Part shown: one piece after another, positions 43,832 through 53,843 of the stretch | How positions within the stretch are numbered: the first letter of the stretch is position 1 | How the letters are laid out: each line of letters begins with the position of its first letter | From: Lachnospiraceae bacterium | GTDB lineage: Bacteria > Bacillota_A > Clostridia > Lachnospirales > Lachnospiraceae | Reading direction: 5' to 3' | Assembly: GCA_017430765.1 (NCBI GenBank) | Contig: JAFRMI010000060.1 | Span: forward strand, 21,670 to 85,669 | DNA length: 64,000 nt | Notes under the pieces: model-generated | Seen by the model: the letters and a program-made list of their open reading frames with translations, nothing else | The model's database searches: none | What the model was told of the DNA's origin: nothing | Made by a program: the position numbers and the translations under genes

Positions 43832-46246
43832 TTATTTCTCCGGATGATACTCTCTCACCTCATATGCATAGCCGTCGGTTGTCACCGTCACCGCCCCGAC
43901 GGTATCCGTCCTCTCAATCCTCATGCCTTCCCCGGCAAGACGGTGCAGCAGTTCTTTATGCGGATGGCCGTACCGGTTTCCCCGTCCGGAAGAGACGATG
44001 GCGACCTCCGCGCGGATCAGCTGCAGAAGTTCCTCCGGAGTCGAAAAGCGGGACCCGTGGTGGGCCACCTTCAGCACCTCATAATCAGAGGAAGACACCT
44101 CCGCCGATGCCGAACCCGGGAGGCTTCCCTCCGGCAGTGCCGGCTCAGAGCACCTCTCCTCCGTCTGTGTTCCGTCGGACGGTATTCCCTTAAAGCTCTC
44201 CTCCCGTATCCTTCCGATCATCTGCTCCTCCCCGGGTCCGCTCACATCTCCGCAGAGCAGGGCATCAAACTGCCTGTAATGAAGCGCAAGGACAACACAC
44301 TGCCCGTTTGCGTCGGGCGGATCCGTCTCGAGCGAGGGATCCGGATTCAGCACGTTAAGAAGAACCCCGCTGCCGGCGCCGGCATCTCCCTGCTCCCCCT
44401 CCCTGCAGCCAAAGAGAAACAGATCTCCGGCAGCTGCCTTTATGACACGTATGTTTAAATACTCCGCCCACTTCACAACCTCAAGATACCGCTCATCCGG
44501 GTTTTGGAGGTACGGAAGAACCAGCGTGCGGATGGAGAGCGGCGTCTCCTTCCGGGCCATCAGCATGAGGATTTCAAGAATCCCGTTCACATGGTCCTCA
44601 TCCGAATGTGTCACAACGACATAATCCAGCTTCCCGAGGCCCTCATAGCGCAGATACGGCAGAATCCGGTTCTCGCCGGGATTGCTCACCGTGGTCGAGC
44701 CCCCGTCAACAAGAACGGTCTGTCCGTCCGGCATTTCCAGAACCGTCGCATCGCCCTGGCCGACACTCAGCGCCGTCATCCTGAGCGGAGAAGGAATCCC
44801 CACAAGATGCAGCAGGGCGGCAGGCGCGTTTCTCGCTGTCAGAAGAAGCAGGACCGGCACAAGGAGCAGCAGGAAAAAGCGCCTTTTATACATTCTCCAT
44901 TTGTATGTCCGGACCGTAAAAAAAACAAGAAGCGCCCCATAGAGGAATATCTGATAACCATGCGGCCGTCCCATAATCAGCACTGTGTGCGGCACGCCCG
45001 CTGTCACTTTCAGTAGCGCGCCGACCGCCCGCAGAATCCAGATCGCAGGGCGGGCCGTCCACCGGGCGCCCGGCAGCAGCATGGCCGCAATCCCGCTGGC
45101 CATCACGACAGGCAGCAAAGGAACCACGAGCAGATTGGCCGGCACCGAAAGAAGCGGCACCTCAAAAAACCAGAACAGGGTAAGCGGGAGCATCCAGAGC
45201 TGGACGAGGAGCAGTGTCATCAGCTTCCCCCTGTTTCGGAACAGGAAAAATGCAGCCGCCGCAAGGAATGACAGCTGAAAACTCCCCGCCGCAAGATACA
45301 GCGGATTCTCAAGGAGAAGCAGAAGCGCGGCAAAGGAGATGGCCGTCGGGGGATCATAGGTCCTCCCGGTCATCTTTCCCGCCGCGAGGAGCGAGAACAT
45401 CAGAAATGCCCGGACCGCCGAGACGCTCATTCCCGTCAGAACAGTGTATAAACCGATGATGCATATGGATCCCGTCCCCGCCGCACAGAGCGGTACCCTG
45501 CCGGTCCCCGGGCGTATTCCGAAGCATCGCCGGATCAGCCGTTCCGCCGTCTCCTCCAGAGGCGCCAGATAAAATAGACGCCGGAGAGCGGCAAAGCAGC
45601 ACATGCCGACCCCGGCAATATGAAGGCCCGATATAGCCAGTATATGCAAAATACCGCCATTCCTGAACAGCGACCGCTCCGAGGAGGTGAGCTCCCCCCG
45701 TTCTCCGAGCAGCATGGCCTCCATGATGCCCGCGCAGTCTTCCGGAAACGCCTTCGCGATCCTCGCGCGCAGCCGCTCTTTGATACAGGCGGTTTTCTCC
45801 CGCAGGACGTCCGTATCCGCCCGAACCACTTCAAGGGCCGGCTCATACATCCGGAAGTATCGGCGGTATAAGTTCCCGTAGGAAGCCGCATCATACTGCC
45901 CGGGGTTATCCGCCCCGGAAATCCTCGAAAGAGACCCTCTGGCCGCAAGAAACCAGCCGGCGGGATACCTTGTCCCCGCCGGAAGCCGGATCTCAATATT
46001 GCAGATGGGAATTGCCGCTCCGCGGTCAAGCAGGTAAGAATTCCGAAGGATACAGACCGCATGTGATCCTCTTTGCACGGTCTGTTCCACGGTGCCCTCC
46101 ACGCAGGCATCTGAAAGGTACGCAGGCAGGCGTCTCAACGGCTCCGGCACTGCCCCGTCAAAGCTGAGAGTACCGAAAGCCGCCTCTCCGATCAGAAGCA
46201 GAGCGATCCATATAAGACACAGGAGACATAAAGGGCGTCGCCTCAT
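43832..46246 (-). CDS. comEC: ComEC/Rec2 competence DNA channel
   Basis: An 804-residue protein: N-terminal spans and an extracytoplasmic segment, a central Competence domain with about eight spans (GILHILAISGLHIAGVGM is the family hallmark), and a C-terminal metallo-beta-lactamase domain with THSDEDHVNG and VAHHGSRFS. A Glu/Ser/Pro-rich insertion lies between the last two motifs. It carries single-stranded DNA across the membrane. AAGGAG lies nine bases before the ATG. Confidence 0.95.
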   Translation of the reverse strand: MRRRPLCLLCLIWIALLLIGEAAFGTLSFDGAVPEPLRRLPAYLSDACVEGTVEQTVQRGSHAVCILRNSYLLDRGAAIPICNIEIRLPAGTRYPAGWFLAARGSLSRISGADNPGQYDAASYGNLYRRYFRMYEPALEVVRADTDVLREKTACIKERLRARIAKAFPEDCAGIMEAMLLGERGELTSSERSLFRNGGILHILAISGLHIAGVGMCCFAALRRLFYLAPLEETAERLIRRCFGIRPGTGRVPLCAAGTGSICIIGLYTVLTGMSVSAVRAFLMFSLLAAGKMTGRTYDPPTAISFAALLLLLENPLYLAAGSFQLSFLAAAAFFLFRNRGKLMTLLLVQLWMLPLTLFWFFEVPLLSVPANLLVVPLLPVVMASGIAAMLLPGARWTARPAIWILRAVGALLKVTAGVPHTVLIMGRPHGYQIFLYGALLVFFTVRTYKWRMYKRRFFLLLLVPVLLLLTARNAPAALLHLVGIPSPLRMTALSVGQGDATVLEMPDGQTVLVDGGSTTVSNPGENRILPYLRYEGLGKLDYVVVTHSDEDHVNGILEILMLMARKETPLSIRTLVLPYLQNPDERYLEVVKWAEYLNIRVIKAAAGDLFLFGCREGEQGDAGAGSGVLLNVLNPDPSLETDPPDANGQCVVLALHYRQFDALLCGDVSGPGEEQMIGRIREESFKGIPSDGTQTEERCSEPALPEGSLPGSASAEVSSSDYEVLKVAHHGSRFSTPEELLQLIRAEVAIVSSGRGNRYGHPHKELLHRLAGEGMRIERTDTVGAVTVTTDGYAYEVREYHPEK

Positions 46247-46262
46247 TCCCCTAAACTCCTTA

Positions 46263-47198
46263 TCAGGATTCTTTGTCCTCTACCAGCAGGAAGTTCTCTT
46301 TGAAAGGCTCCCGGAGGCTGATCTTACCCTGATAATCGCGGTCGCTTTCCCCTTCGATGGAGATCTGTACGGCCTCGATGCCCTCGCACCTCGCAAGAAG
46401 GGAATTCACAATGGAGTAGATCGGGATCTCGGGAGAGAGGTTCGTAAGCGCATTCGATTCAAAGGTCTGCGTCAGATTGACATAGCAGATCCCATTCGCG
46501 CTCGATACATTGATGATCTGGGTCGTTGTCGGAACAGTCGGATAGTTCCCCGACTCCTTCGGCCCTGCGATGACGCGCTCCACGATCGCCCACTCGAGGG
46601 GCTTGCTGGCAGAATAGTAGATGGATCTGCCTTCCGCGTGAAGAGCCTTTCCCGCTTCGTTGGCATAGTAGAGATTGATTGTCGTATTCTGAATAGTATT
46701 GATCTGTTTACCGGCGTCCTCAACGAAAGAGTTTGCGTTCATGATCCCGAGCGCCACTCCGTCCGGCGACACCGCGTCTTCCCCTTCGACCGTAAAGCGC
46801 ACCCGCTCCACGGTGTCGGCCTGTACCATCGTGCGCACAATGCCGGCCCGCGCCAGCACCTCCCGCACGCTGTCCATCTTCTCGTACGCGGGAGAAAAGT
46901 CCAGGGTCAGAAGCCCGTTCCCTACCGTGTACCCGTTGATGGATACACCCTCAGGCAGAAGGGCATATCCGTCCGTGATGTCATCCGCATTCACAAAACA
47001 GTGCAGGTACTCCTCGATCAGCTCTTCCCCCTCCGCGCCGCCGGTATAAGGTTTGCGCACGAACCCGTCTTCCGCCTCATTGAGGTAGAAGATGATCGAT
47101 CCCTCTGCCGTATCCTGTGTCTCTCCGCGGTTTCCGCACCCCGCGAGCGCGAAGAGCAGAACCCATACCGCGAAGATTCCGTTCCACTTATGCTTCAA
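46263..47198 (-). CDS. GerMN-domain lipoprotein
   Basis: A 311-residue exported protein. The lipobox LAGC at residues 18-21 marks a lipoprotein. Two GerMN modules follow: IIFYLNEAEDGFV with NGYTVGNGLLTLDFSPAYE, and INLYYANEAGKAL with ANGICYVNLTQTFE. GerM proteins work at the sporulating or dividing cell surface. The start is TTG at 47198 with AAGGAG seven bases upstream. It follows the kinase gene by 11 bases and precedes comEC. Confidence 0.9.
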   Translation of the reverse strand: MKHKWNGIFAVWVLLFALAGCGNRGETQDTAEGSIIFYLNEAEDGFVRKPYTGGAEGEELIEEYLHCFVNADDITDGYALLPEGVSINGYTVGNGLLTLDFSPAYEKMDSVREVLARAGIVRTMVQADTVERVRFTVEGEDAVSPDGVALGIMNANSFVEDAGKQINTIQNTTINLYYANEAGKALHAEGRSIYYSASKPLEWAIVERVIAGPKESGNYPTVPTTTQIINVSSANGICYVNLTQTFESNALTNLSPEIPIYSIVNSLLARCEGIEAVQISIEGESDRDYQGKISLREPFKENFLLVEDKES

Positions 47199-47209
47199 GC
47201 TGCGTCTCC

Positions 47210-48655
47210 TTATACCTCCGGGTGAAGCGGAAGACGGACCATAAAGGTCGTTCCTTCGCCCACCTTGCTCTCCACCTTGACGATTCCCCTGTGCAGCGCG
47301 ATCACGCTCTTCGTGATGGCAAGCCCCAGGCCGGTGCCCTCGATGGCTGTCGAATGTGACTTATCGCCTCTGTAAAATCTTTCGAATACTCTTTCCAGTT
47401 CCTCCTCCGGTATTCCAAGCCCGGAATCGGCGACATTCACATAGTAGTATTTATGGTCAGACTTCAGTGTCACCCGGACCCATCCGTCGTCGACGTTGTA
47501 CTTAATTCCGTTCTCAATCAGGTTGGTAAATGCGAGCTGGATCTTCGTCACATCCACCTCCGCCTCCACCGGCCGCGCCATGTCGAAGACCAGTTCTATC
47601 CCCCGCGCGTCCGCGATTGGCTTCAGCCTCTTGATGACCTCCGCTATCAGTTCTCCGATCTCGCGGGTTTCCATGCTGAGCTTCGCGGCTTTCCTGTCCA
47701 GGCGGACCATGCTGAGAAGGTCCGTGATAATGGCGCTCTCCCTGTCAATTTCCTGCGTGATATCGCTCATGAATTCCCTGTATATCTCGACCGGAACATC
47801 ATCCATGCCGTTAAGGGAATCCGCGAGCACCTTCATCGACGTCAGCGGCGTCTTCAATTCATGTGAGACGTTGGAGACAAACTCCGACCGCGAGCGGTCA
47901 AGGGCTCTGACGCGGGAGAGCATTCTGTTAAATGCATCCGTAATCTGCTCCGTCTCAATATACACCGGAACCGAGATCGCTTCGTCTTCGATCCCGTCCG
48001 TGACGTCTTCTATAGCCCGCGTGACATCCGTGAACGGCTTTACGAGGGCTTTGGCCAGGAAAAAGCCGATAAAGAGAACGACAAGAGACACGATCACCGC
48101 GACCAGAAGGACCCGGTTCTCGAGATATTCGACATTCTGTACAATTTCATTGGTGGAAACAGACGCGACCAGCACACCGCGCACAACGCGGCTTCCCGCC
48201 CTGGCAATCGGCGTCACGATCTCGATATAGGCGTTGGCATCGTTATATTCCACGGTGTTCGCGCCGTTCTTGAAACAGTTGATCACTTCCTCTGAGACCG
48301 ACGTTTTGCCCGAATCCAGGTCAAATGTGTCCCGGATCACCTGATAATCGGAGTTGACAATGAGAAGGCGCCCGTTGTACACATTGCTGAGTGTCATGAG
48401 CTCCCTGTCTATGGTTTCTGCCCCGGACGGATTATCCAGATAGCCGCTTTGAAGGATGGAATTGCAAAGCATCTCGCACTGGTTTTTGACACTGCTCGTG
48501 CGCAGTGCCACCGCGCGGCTTTTATAGCCCCGGACCACCATGGACGCCGCGATGATGGTCGGCACAATTCCGATCAGAAGCATCATCAGCGTAAACCAGA
48601 ACCGGAGGCTCCGAAAGATTGACAGTCTTGATTTCAGTTCTTCAAACAGTCTCAT
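47210..48655 (-). CDS. WalK-like membrane histidine kinase
   Basis: A 481-residue kinase: membrane span near 20-42, an extracytoplasmic sensor domain, a second span near 170-190, a HAMP linker, the phospho-acceptor histidine near 261 in SHELKTPLTSMK, then NLIENGIKYN, DSGLGIPEEEL and GTGLGLAITKSVIALHRG. It lacks the PAS domain of classic WalK. The ATG at 48655 overlaps the response regulator stop (TGATG). It probably senses envelope state, given its neighbours. Confidence 0.94.
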   Translation of the reverse strand: MRLFEELKSRLSIFRSLRFWFTLMMLLIGIVPTIIAASMVVRGYKSRAVALRTSSVKNQCEMLCNSILQSGYLDNPSGAETIDRELMTLSNVYNGRLLIVNSDYQVIRDTFDLDSGKTSVSEEVINCFKNGANTVEYNDANAYIEIVTPIARAGSRVVRGVLVASVSTNEIVQNVEYLENRVLLVAVIVSLVVLFIGFFLAKALVKPFTDVTRAIEDVTDGIEDEAISVPVYIETEQITDAFNRMLSRVRALDRSRSEFVSNVSHELKTPLTSMKVLADSLNGMDDVPVEIYREFMSDITQEIDRESAIITDLLSMVRLDRKAAKLSMETREIGELIAEVIKRLKPIADARGIELVFDMARPVEAEVDVTKIQLAFTNLIENGIKYNVDDGWVRVTLKSDHKYYYVNVADSGLGIPEEELERVFERFYRGDKSHSTAIEGTGLGLAITKSVIALHRGIVKVESKVGEGTTFMVRLPLHPEV

Positions 48656-49341
48656 CAGCTCTGAAAGTAATAACCAACGCCCCACTTCGTGTGGACAAAT
48701 CTCGGTTCGCTCGGATTCTTCTCGATCTTCTCGCGAAGACGCCGGATGTGCACATCCACGGTGCGGACGTCACCCGGATACTCATAGCCCCAGATAATAT
48801 TGAGCAGGTTCTCCCTGCTGTACACTTTATTCGGATTGAAGACAAGCAGCTCCAGCAGGTCAAATTCCTTCGCCGTCAGGTTGATCTCCTTATCACTCAC
48901 GAAGACTCGCCTGCTGTCGCAGTCCACCTTGAGGCCCTCCGTCTCGAAGACCTTGGGCTCTTCCGCCTTCTCCGGCTTCTGGGAGCGGCGGAGAATGGCC
49001 TTGATTCTGGCTTTAACCTCCAGAATATTGAAGGGCTTGGTAATATAGTCGTCAGCTCCGTACTCAAGACCGAGAATCTTATCCATATCCTCGCCCTTGG
49101 CCGTCAACATGATGATCGGAACATTGGAAAATCCCCGGATCTGCTGGCACACGTCAAGACCGGTAATTTTGGGAAGCATCAGGTCAAGAAGGATAATATC
49201 ATACTCTGTCTCCTTCGCTTTCTCCAGAGCCTCCTCGCCGTCATAGGCGCAGGTCACCTCGAATCCGTCCTGCTCAAGAGAAAAGCGGATTCCCTTCACA
49301 ATCAATTTCTCATCGTCAACTACCAGTACCTTCTTCGCCAT
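48655..49341 (-). CDS. OmpR-family response regulator (WalR-like)
   Basis: A 228-residue regulator. The receiver has the acidic pair DD (9-10), the phospho-acceptor D53 in IILLDLMLPKITG, the conserved T in IIMLTAKGE and K in YITKPF. The winged-helix domain ends with the typical VDVHIRRLREKIEKNPSEPRFVHTKWGVGYYF. GAGGAGAGAGG precedes the ATG. It is co-transcribed with the kinase gene. Confidence 0.96.
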   Translation of the reverse strand: MAKKVLVVDDEKLIVKGIRFSLEQDGFEVTCAYDGEEALEKAKETEYDIILLDLMLPKITGLDVCQQIRGFSNVPIIMLTAKGEDMDKILGLEYGADDYITKPFNILEVKARIKAILRRSQKPEKAEEPKVFETEGLKVDCDSRRVFVSDKEINLTAKEFDLLELLVFNPNKVYSRENLLNIIWGYEYPGDVRTVDVHIRRLREKIEKNPSEPRFVHTKWGVGYYFQS

Positions 49342-49351
49342 GCCTCTCTCC

Positions 49352-49374
49352 TCATCCGCTGCCGCAAAAGCAGC
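49352..49374 (-). repeat. Short GC-rich hairpin repeat, second copy
   Basis: The first 19 bases are identical to 5631-5649. It fills the small gap between the response regulator start and the comEA stop. Confidence 0.5.
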
Positions 49375-49380
49375 ATTCCA

Positions 49381-50175
49381 TTATCCGCTTCCAACCGTAA
49401 TGTGGTCCTTAATTTTCGCGTAAAGACCTTCCCCTATTCCGCTGACCTTCATGATCTCCTCCGCCGAGGAAAAGGATCCGTTGGTCTCCCGGTATTCAAT
49501 GATCGCCGCCGCTTTGGCTTCCCCGATTCCGTTGAGGCTCATCAGCTGCGGAACGTCGGCAGTATTGAGATTCACCGGTGTCTCTTTGGCACCGCCTCCG
49601 TTTTCGTTCCCGGACCCGTATGCAGCCCCCGGACCCGCGCAGGTGTCTGCACCCTTAAGCGGCAGGGAAGCGGCTTCCTCTTTCGTAAGCACCGTGATCT
49701 GTTCCCCGTCTGTGAGAAACGCCGCCAGATTGAGGGAAACAGCTTCCGCATCCTCCGCAAAACCTCCGGCCGCCGCAACCGCCTCACAGACTCTTCCGCC
49801 TTCCGGGAAGGTATATACACCGGGATACTTTACTGCACCGCATATATAGACAACAATCGTCTTTATATCCTGAACGTTCCCTCTAATGGGCTGCTCCTCT
49901 GCATTCCCTTCTGTGCGGGAAACCCCTTCATCCGATGTCTGCGCGCCGTCCTCCGGCAAAACGCCGGAAGTCCCGGATCCGCCAGTCTCTTCTTGGCCGG
50001 ACGCCGTTTCGGCTTTTTCTGCCTCTTCCCGGCCCGCCGCTTCCATGGGTACTGCCCGGTATGCCACCTTCTCGTACATACCGGAGCCGCAGCCGCCGGT
50101 AAACAAAACTGCTGCCATAACGTACAGCAAAACCATAGCAGCCTGTGCCATGGTTTTGCGGATAGTTTTCTTCAT
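49381..50175 (-). CDS. comEA: ComEA-like DNA-binding lipoprotein
   Basis: A 264-residue protein. The ATG at 50175 has GGAGGTG upstream and gives a lipoprotein signal ending LFTGGC. An acidic linker leads to an SLBB domain (VVYICGAVKYPGVYTFPEGGRV) and a C-terminal double helix-hairpin-helix (VNLNTADVPQLMSLNGIGEAKAAAII, ...ISGIGEGLYAKI-like). ComEA binds incoming DNA at the surface. An open frame extends 40 codons upstream but without a binding site. Confidence 0.93.
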   Translation of the reverse strand: MKKTIRKTMAQAAMVLLYVMAAVLFTGGCGSGMYEKVAYRAVPMEAAGREEAEKAETASGQEETGGSGTSGVLPEDGAQTSDEGVSRTEGNAEEQPIRGNVQDIKTIVVYICGAVKYPGVYTFPEGGRVCEAVAAAGGFAEDAEAVSLNLAAFLTDGEQITVLTKEEAASLPLKGADTCAGPGAAYGSGNENGGGAKETPVNLNTADVPQLMSLNGIGEAKAAAIIEYRETNGSFSSAEEIMKVSGIGEGLYAKIKDHITVGSG

Positions 50176-50310
50176 AACACACCTCCGTCTTAAAGATATC
50201 CGCAAACATGCCTGTGATACCCGCGAAGTTGTGTGTGAGTTTATTGTATCGAATCCTCCGGTGATTCTCAAGTCCCAAATGCTGTCTGTTCCCAAATCTT
50301 TTGCGGCTGC

Positions 50311-51516
50311 TTACTCCCCTTTTTCGTACGACTGCAGAATGCCGTCCAGGATTTCCACCGCTTCATCGATCTCTTCCTCGGTTATGATGAGAGGCGGCAG
50401 GAATCGCAGCACATTGCCGCCCGCCGTAATAATGAGGAGTCCCCGTAAAAGGGCGCCTGACGCGATATCTCCCGCCTTGCAGGCAGGATCCAGCATGAGA
50501 CCGCGCATAAGGCCCATACCCCGGTGCTCCTTAATGACGGGGTGGGAAGCGGCCAGCTTATCAAGCTTTGCGGAAAGATACTGCCCCATTTTCGCCGCGC
50601 GTTCCGGAATCGCATCCTTCTCAAAGATCTCCAGGACCTTCGCGGCCGCCGCCGTGACAAAAGGATTACCCCCGTAAGTCGTCCCGTGGTCACCGGGGAC
50701 GAGCGACGCGCCGGCCAGTTTTTCATTCAGGACAAATGCACCCACCGGAACCCCGCACCCCAGCGCCTTTGCGCAGGTGAGAATATCCGGCATAATTCCA
50801 TACTGTTCGAAGGCCCACATTGTACCGGTGCGTCCCATTCCGCACTGAATCTCATCCAGAATCAGAACGATGTCCCGCTCATCCGCGATGCGCCGGATTT
50901 CCTTCAGGAAGTCCGGATCCGCCGGATAGATCCCCCCTTCTCCCTGGAGTGTCTCAAGGAGAATGGCGCAGGTTTTATCGGAGAGGCACTCCTTCACCGT
51001 CTCGATCTGGTTGAATTTCGCAAAACGGACGCCTCCCATCAGAGGACGGAAGGGTTCCTGATAGTGCTCATTTCCCGTAACAGAGAGCGCTCCGACGGTT
51101 CTTCCGTGGAAAGAATCCTCCATGGCAATCACTTCGTATGCGTCGCGTCCGCACGTCCGGGCATACTTCCTGGCACTCTTGATCGCACCTTCGATGGCTT
51201 CCGCGCCGCTGTTGGTGAAGAATACTTTTGAGAGACCCGTCGCCTTTACGAGACGCTTGGAGGCATCCATGAGCGGCTCGCTGTAGTAGAGGTTGGACGT
51301 ATGAATGACCTTTCCGATCTGTGCGATCAGCGCTTCGTCATATCCCGGATAATGATATCCCAGGGCATACACGCCGATCCCGGACATAAAGTCCAGATAC
51401 TCCCGTCCGTCGGCATCGCGCACACGGACGCCCTCTCCCCTCTCAATTGAAATCGGAAAACGGTTGTATGTGTGCAGAACGTACTGTTCTGTGGTTTCCA
51501 TAATCTGGCTGTTCAT
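50311..51516 (-). CDS. argD: Acetylornithine aminotransferase
   Basis: A 401-residue class III PLP aminotransferase: FFTNSGAEAIEGAIKSARKY, ILDEIQCGMGRTGTMWAFEQYG and TCAKALGCGVPVGAF with the PLP lysine. It converts N-acetylglutamate semialdehyde to N-acetylornithine in arginine synthesis. It starts three bases past the argB stop with GGGGAG. It is the last gene of the argG-J-B-D operon. Confidence 0.96.
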   Translation of the reverse strand: MNSQIMETTEQYVLHTYNRFPISIERGEGVRVRDADGREYLDFMSGIGVYALGYHYPGYDEALIAQIGKVIHTSNLYYSEPLMDASKRLVKATGLSKVFFTNSGAEAIEGAIKSARKYARTCGRDAYEVIAMEDSFHGRTVGALSVTGNEHYQEPFRPLMGGVRFAKFNQIETVKECLSDKTCAILLETLQGEGGIYPADPDFLKEIRRIADERDIVLILDEIQCGMGRTGTMWAFEQYGIMPDILTCAKALGCGVPVGAFVLNEKLAGASLVPGDHGTTYGGNPFVTAAAAKVLEIFEKDAIPERAAKMGQYLSAKLDKLAASHPVIKEHRGMGLMRGLMLDPACKAGDIASGALLRGLLIITAGGNVLRFLPPLIITEEEIDEAVEILDGILQSYEKGE

Positions 51517-51519
51517 AGA

Positions 51520-52443
51520 TCACTTCTCCCCATGATAATAGCGCGAGGCCTCGTCGCCGATGATGGCGGTTCCGATGCCCTTGTTGGTGAATATCTCCAG
51601 CAGCATGCAGTGCATGATCCTCCCGTCGAGAATGTGCACGCGGTTTACGCCGCTCTCAATCGCGTGGATACAGTTCTGCAGTTTCGGGAGCATGCCGCCG
51701 CCCGCATTTCCTTCTGCGATGAACTGCTTCGCTTCTTTAACCGTCAGTTCCGAAATCAGAGTCGTGGGATCCAGCGGGTTTCTGTATACCCCTTCTATAT
51801 CGCTTAAGAAAACCAGTTTCTCCGCCTTTACGGCCTCGGCGACCGCACACGCCGCGTCATCGGCATTGACATTGTAGGATTTGAAATCCCCGCCAAGTCC
51901 AATCGGGCAGATAACGGGGACAAAGTCCTTGTCTATCAGCGTATCGATGAGAGACGTGTCGACTGATGTGACCTCCCCCACATACCCGAGATCGATCCCG
52001 GACTCGAGTATCCTCTTCCGGACGATCATGGAGCCTCCGTCCTTGCCGGAGATTCCGCAGGCTTTCACGCCGTTTTCCTCCATGTACTGAACGAGGCCTT
52101 TATTGACCCGGTTCAGCACCATCTCGGCGATCTCCATTGTATCCGCATCCGTCACGCGGAGACCGTTCACAAACTCCGGCGTTTTTCCGGAGAGCTTAAC
52201 CCAGCGGCTGATCTCCTTCCCGCCTCCGTGCACGATGATCGGTTTCATGCCGACCAGCTTAAGAAGCGCGACGTCCGTGATCACACTCTTCTTAAGGCGG
52301 GAGTCTTTCATGGCTGACCCGCCGTACTTTACAACAATCTTTTTTCCTGAGAATTCACGGATATACGGGAGGGCTTCGATGAGCACATCCGCCTTGTGAA
52401 TCCACATATCCATACCGGTTTCCACTGCCATACCGGTCTCCAT
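51520..52443 (-). CDS. argB: Acetylglutamate kinase
   Basis: A 307-residue amino-acid kinase: [11 protein letters not shown] near the N terminus, [11 protein letters not shown], and [12 protein letters not shown] before [12 protein letters not shown]. It phosphorylates N-acetylglutamate. The N terminus carries a small repeat ([14 protein letters not shown]); the first ATG, behind GAGGTGA, is taken as the start. A 111-base gap with no gene separates it from argJ. Confidence 0.96.
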   Translation of the reverse strand: METGMAVETGMDMWIHKADVLIEALPYIREFSGKKIVVKYGGSAMKDSRLKKSVITDVALLKLVGMKPIIVHGGGKEISRWVKLSGKTPEFVNGLRVTDADTMEIAEMVLNRVNKGLVQYMEENGVKACGISGKDGGSMIVRKRILESGIDLGYVGEVTSVDTSLIDTLIDKDFVPVICPIGLGGDFKSYNVNADDAACAVAEAVKAEKLVFLSDIEGVYRNPLDPTTLISELTVKEAKQFIAEGNAGGGMLPKLQNCIHAIESGVNRVHILDGRIMHCMLLEIFTNKGIGTAIIGDEASRYYHGEK

Positions 52444-52554
52444 AAGCCGTCACCTCAAATCTGTTATTCGCAGCCGTCTGCCGTGCCTGAAATCTGTTAT
52501 ATAACCGGGCAAAAGTGTCCTTCCTCAAAAGAGTCTTGTGAAAGCCCGGCCTGA

Positions 52555-53808
52555 TCAGGAGCGATAATCCGCATTAATGCTCACATATTCATGCGTCAGG
52601 TCGCATCCCCACGCCACTGCGGTGCCGCTGCCCGCATGAAGATCCACGGTCGCAATGATTTCGTCTCCGGACAGAATTTCCGTCGCCTTCTCCTCGGAGA
52701 AGCCGACAGTCACGCCGTCTTTCGCGATCACGATCGATCCCGCCTGACTCTCGAACGTAAGATCCACCTTCTCCGGATCAAACTCCGCCCCTGCATAGCC
52801 GAGCGCACAGAGGATCCGTCCCCAGTTGGCGTCGTGCCCGGCAACCGCTGCCTTCACAAGCGACGAGGACACGACAGACCTGGCCAGAAGCTTCGCGTCC
52901 GCGTCTGATGCCGCTCCGTATACCCTGCACTCGAAAAGGCACGTCGCCCCTTCTCCGTCCTTCGCCATCATCTTTGCGAGGGCTGTCGCAACCAGAAGCA
53001 GCGCCTCACAGAATGTATCATAGTCCTCATTCTCCGCAGTAATCTCAGGATTTCCCGCCAGTCCGTCCGCGAGAAGCAGACAGGTATCATTGGTGGACGT
53101 GTCCCCGTCGACGGAAACCATGTTGAATGTCTCCGGCACCACTTTGCGCAGAGCTTTCTGCAGCAGTTCTCCGGTGATGGACAGATCCGTTGTGATATAG
53201 CAGAGCATGGTGCACATATTCGGATGAATCATTCCCGCGCCCTTGCAGCATCCCCCGACAGTTACTTCCGTTCCGTCCGAGAGGGAAAAGACCGCAGCGG
53301 CTTCTTTCATCACCGTGTCCGTCGTCATGATCGCGCGTGCCGCGTTCTGCCCCGCCTCGGTACCCGGCATCAGTTTCTCCGCAAGAAGCGGAATTCCGGC
53401 ACAGATCTTATCGATCGGGATCTGTACGCCGATCACGCCCGTAGAACCGATCAGGACCATCTCTTTGGTGATATCCGCATACTTCGGATCCGCCGCCCGC
53501 AGGCAGGACGCGGCTTCTTCTGCCGTCCGGGCGCACAGGGCGAGTCCTTCCTGTCCGGTCGCCGCGTTGGCTATACCCGCATTGACAACGACCGCCTGTG
53601 CCTTACCGCCCGCCGTGACGATCTCACGGTCCCAGATTACCGGCGCCGCTTTCACAACATTCGTCGTAAATGTCCCGGCAGCGCGGCACGGCACATCACA
53701 GCAGATCATTGCCATGTCAGGCGCGCCGTTCTTCTTGATGCCCGCACTGATTCCGGCTGCCCGGAATCCTTTGGCGGCAGTGACGCCGCCACCTGTCATC
53801 TTTATCAT
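52555..53808 (-). CDS. argJ: Bifunctional ornithine acetyltransferase/N-acetylglutamate synthase
   Basis: A 417-residue Ntn-type enzyme that cleaves itself before a catalytic threonine. The cleavage region is MIHPNMCTMLCYITTD, so the usual ATML is CTML here, but the threonine is present. NAGIANAATGQEG and TNDTCLLLADG are typical. It recycles the acetyl group in arginine synthesis. AGAGG precedes the ATG. Confidence 0.95.
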   Translation of the reverse strand: MIKMTGGGVTAAKGFRAAGISAGIKKNGAPDMAMICCDVPCRAAGTFTTNVVKAAPVIWDREIVTAGGKAQAVVVNAGIANAATGQEGLALCARTAEEAASCLRAADPKYADITKEMVLIGSTGVIGVQIPIDKICAGIPLLAEKLMPGTEAGQNAARAIMTTDTVMKEAAAVFSLSDGTEVTVGGCCKGAGMIHPNMCTMLCYITTDLSITGELLQKALRKVVPETFNMVSVDGDTSTNDTCLLLADGLAGNPEITAENEDYDTFCEALLLVATALAKMMAKDGEGATCLFECRVYGAASDADAKLLARSVVSSSLVKAAVAGHDANWGRILCALGYAGAEFDPEKVDLTFESQAGSIVIAKDGVTVGFSEEKATEILSGDEIIATVDLHAGSGTAVAWGCDLTHEYVSINADYRS

Positions 53809-53843
53809 ATATTCTGCCTCTTAATCTGCATATCCTTCTCTTT

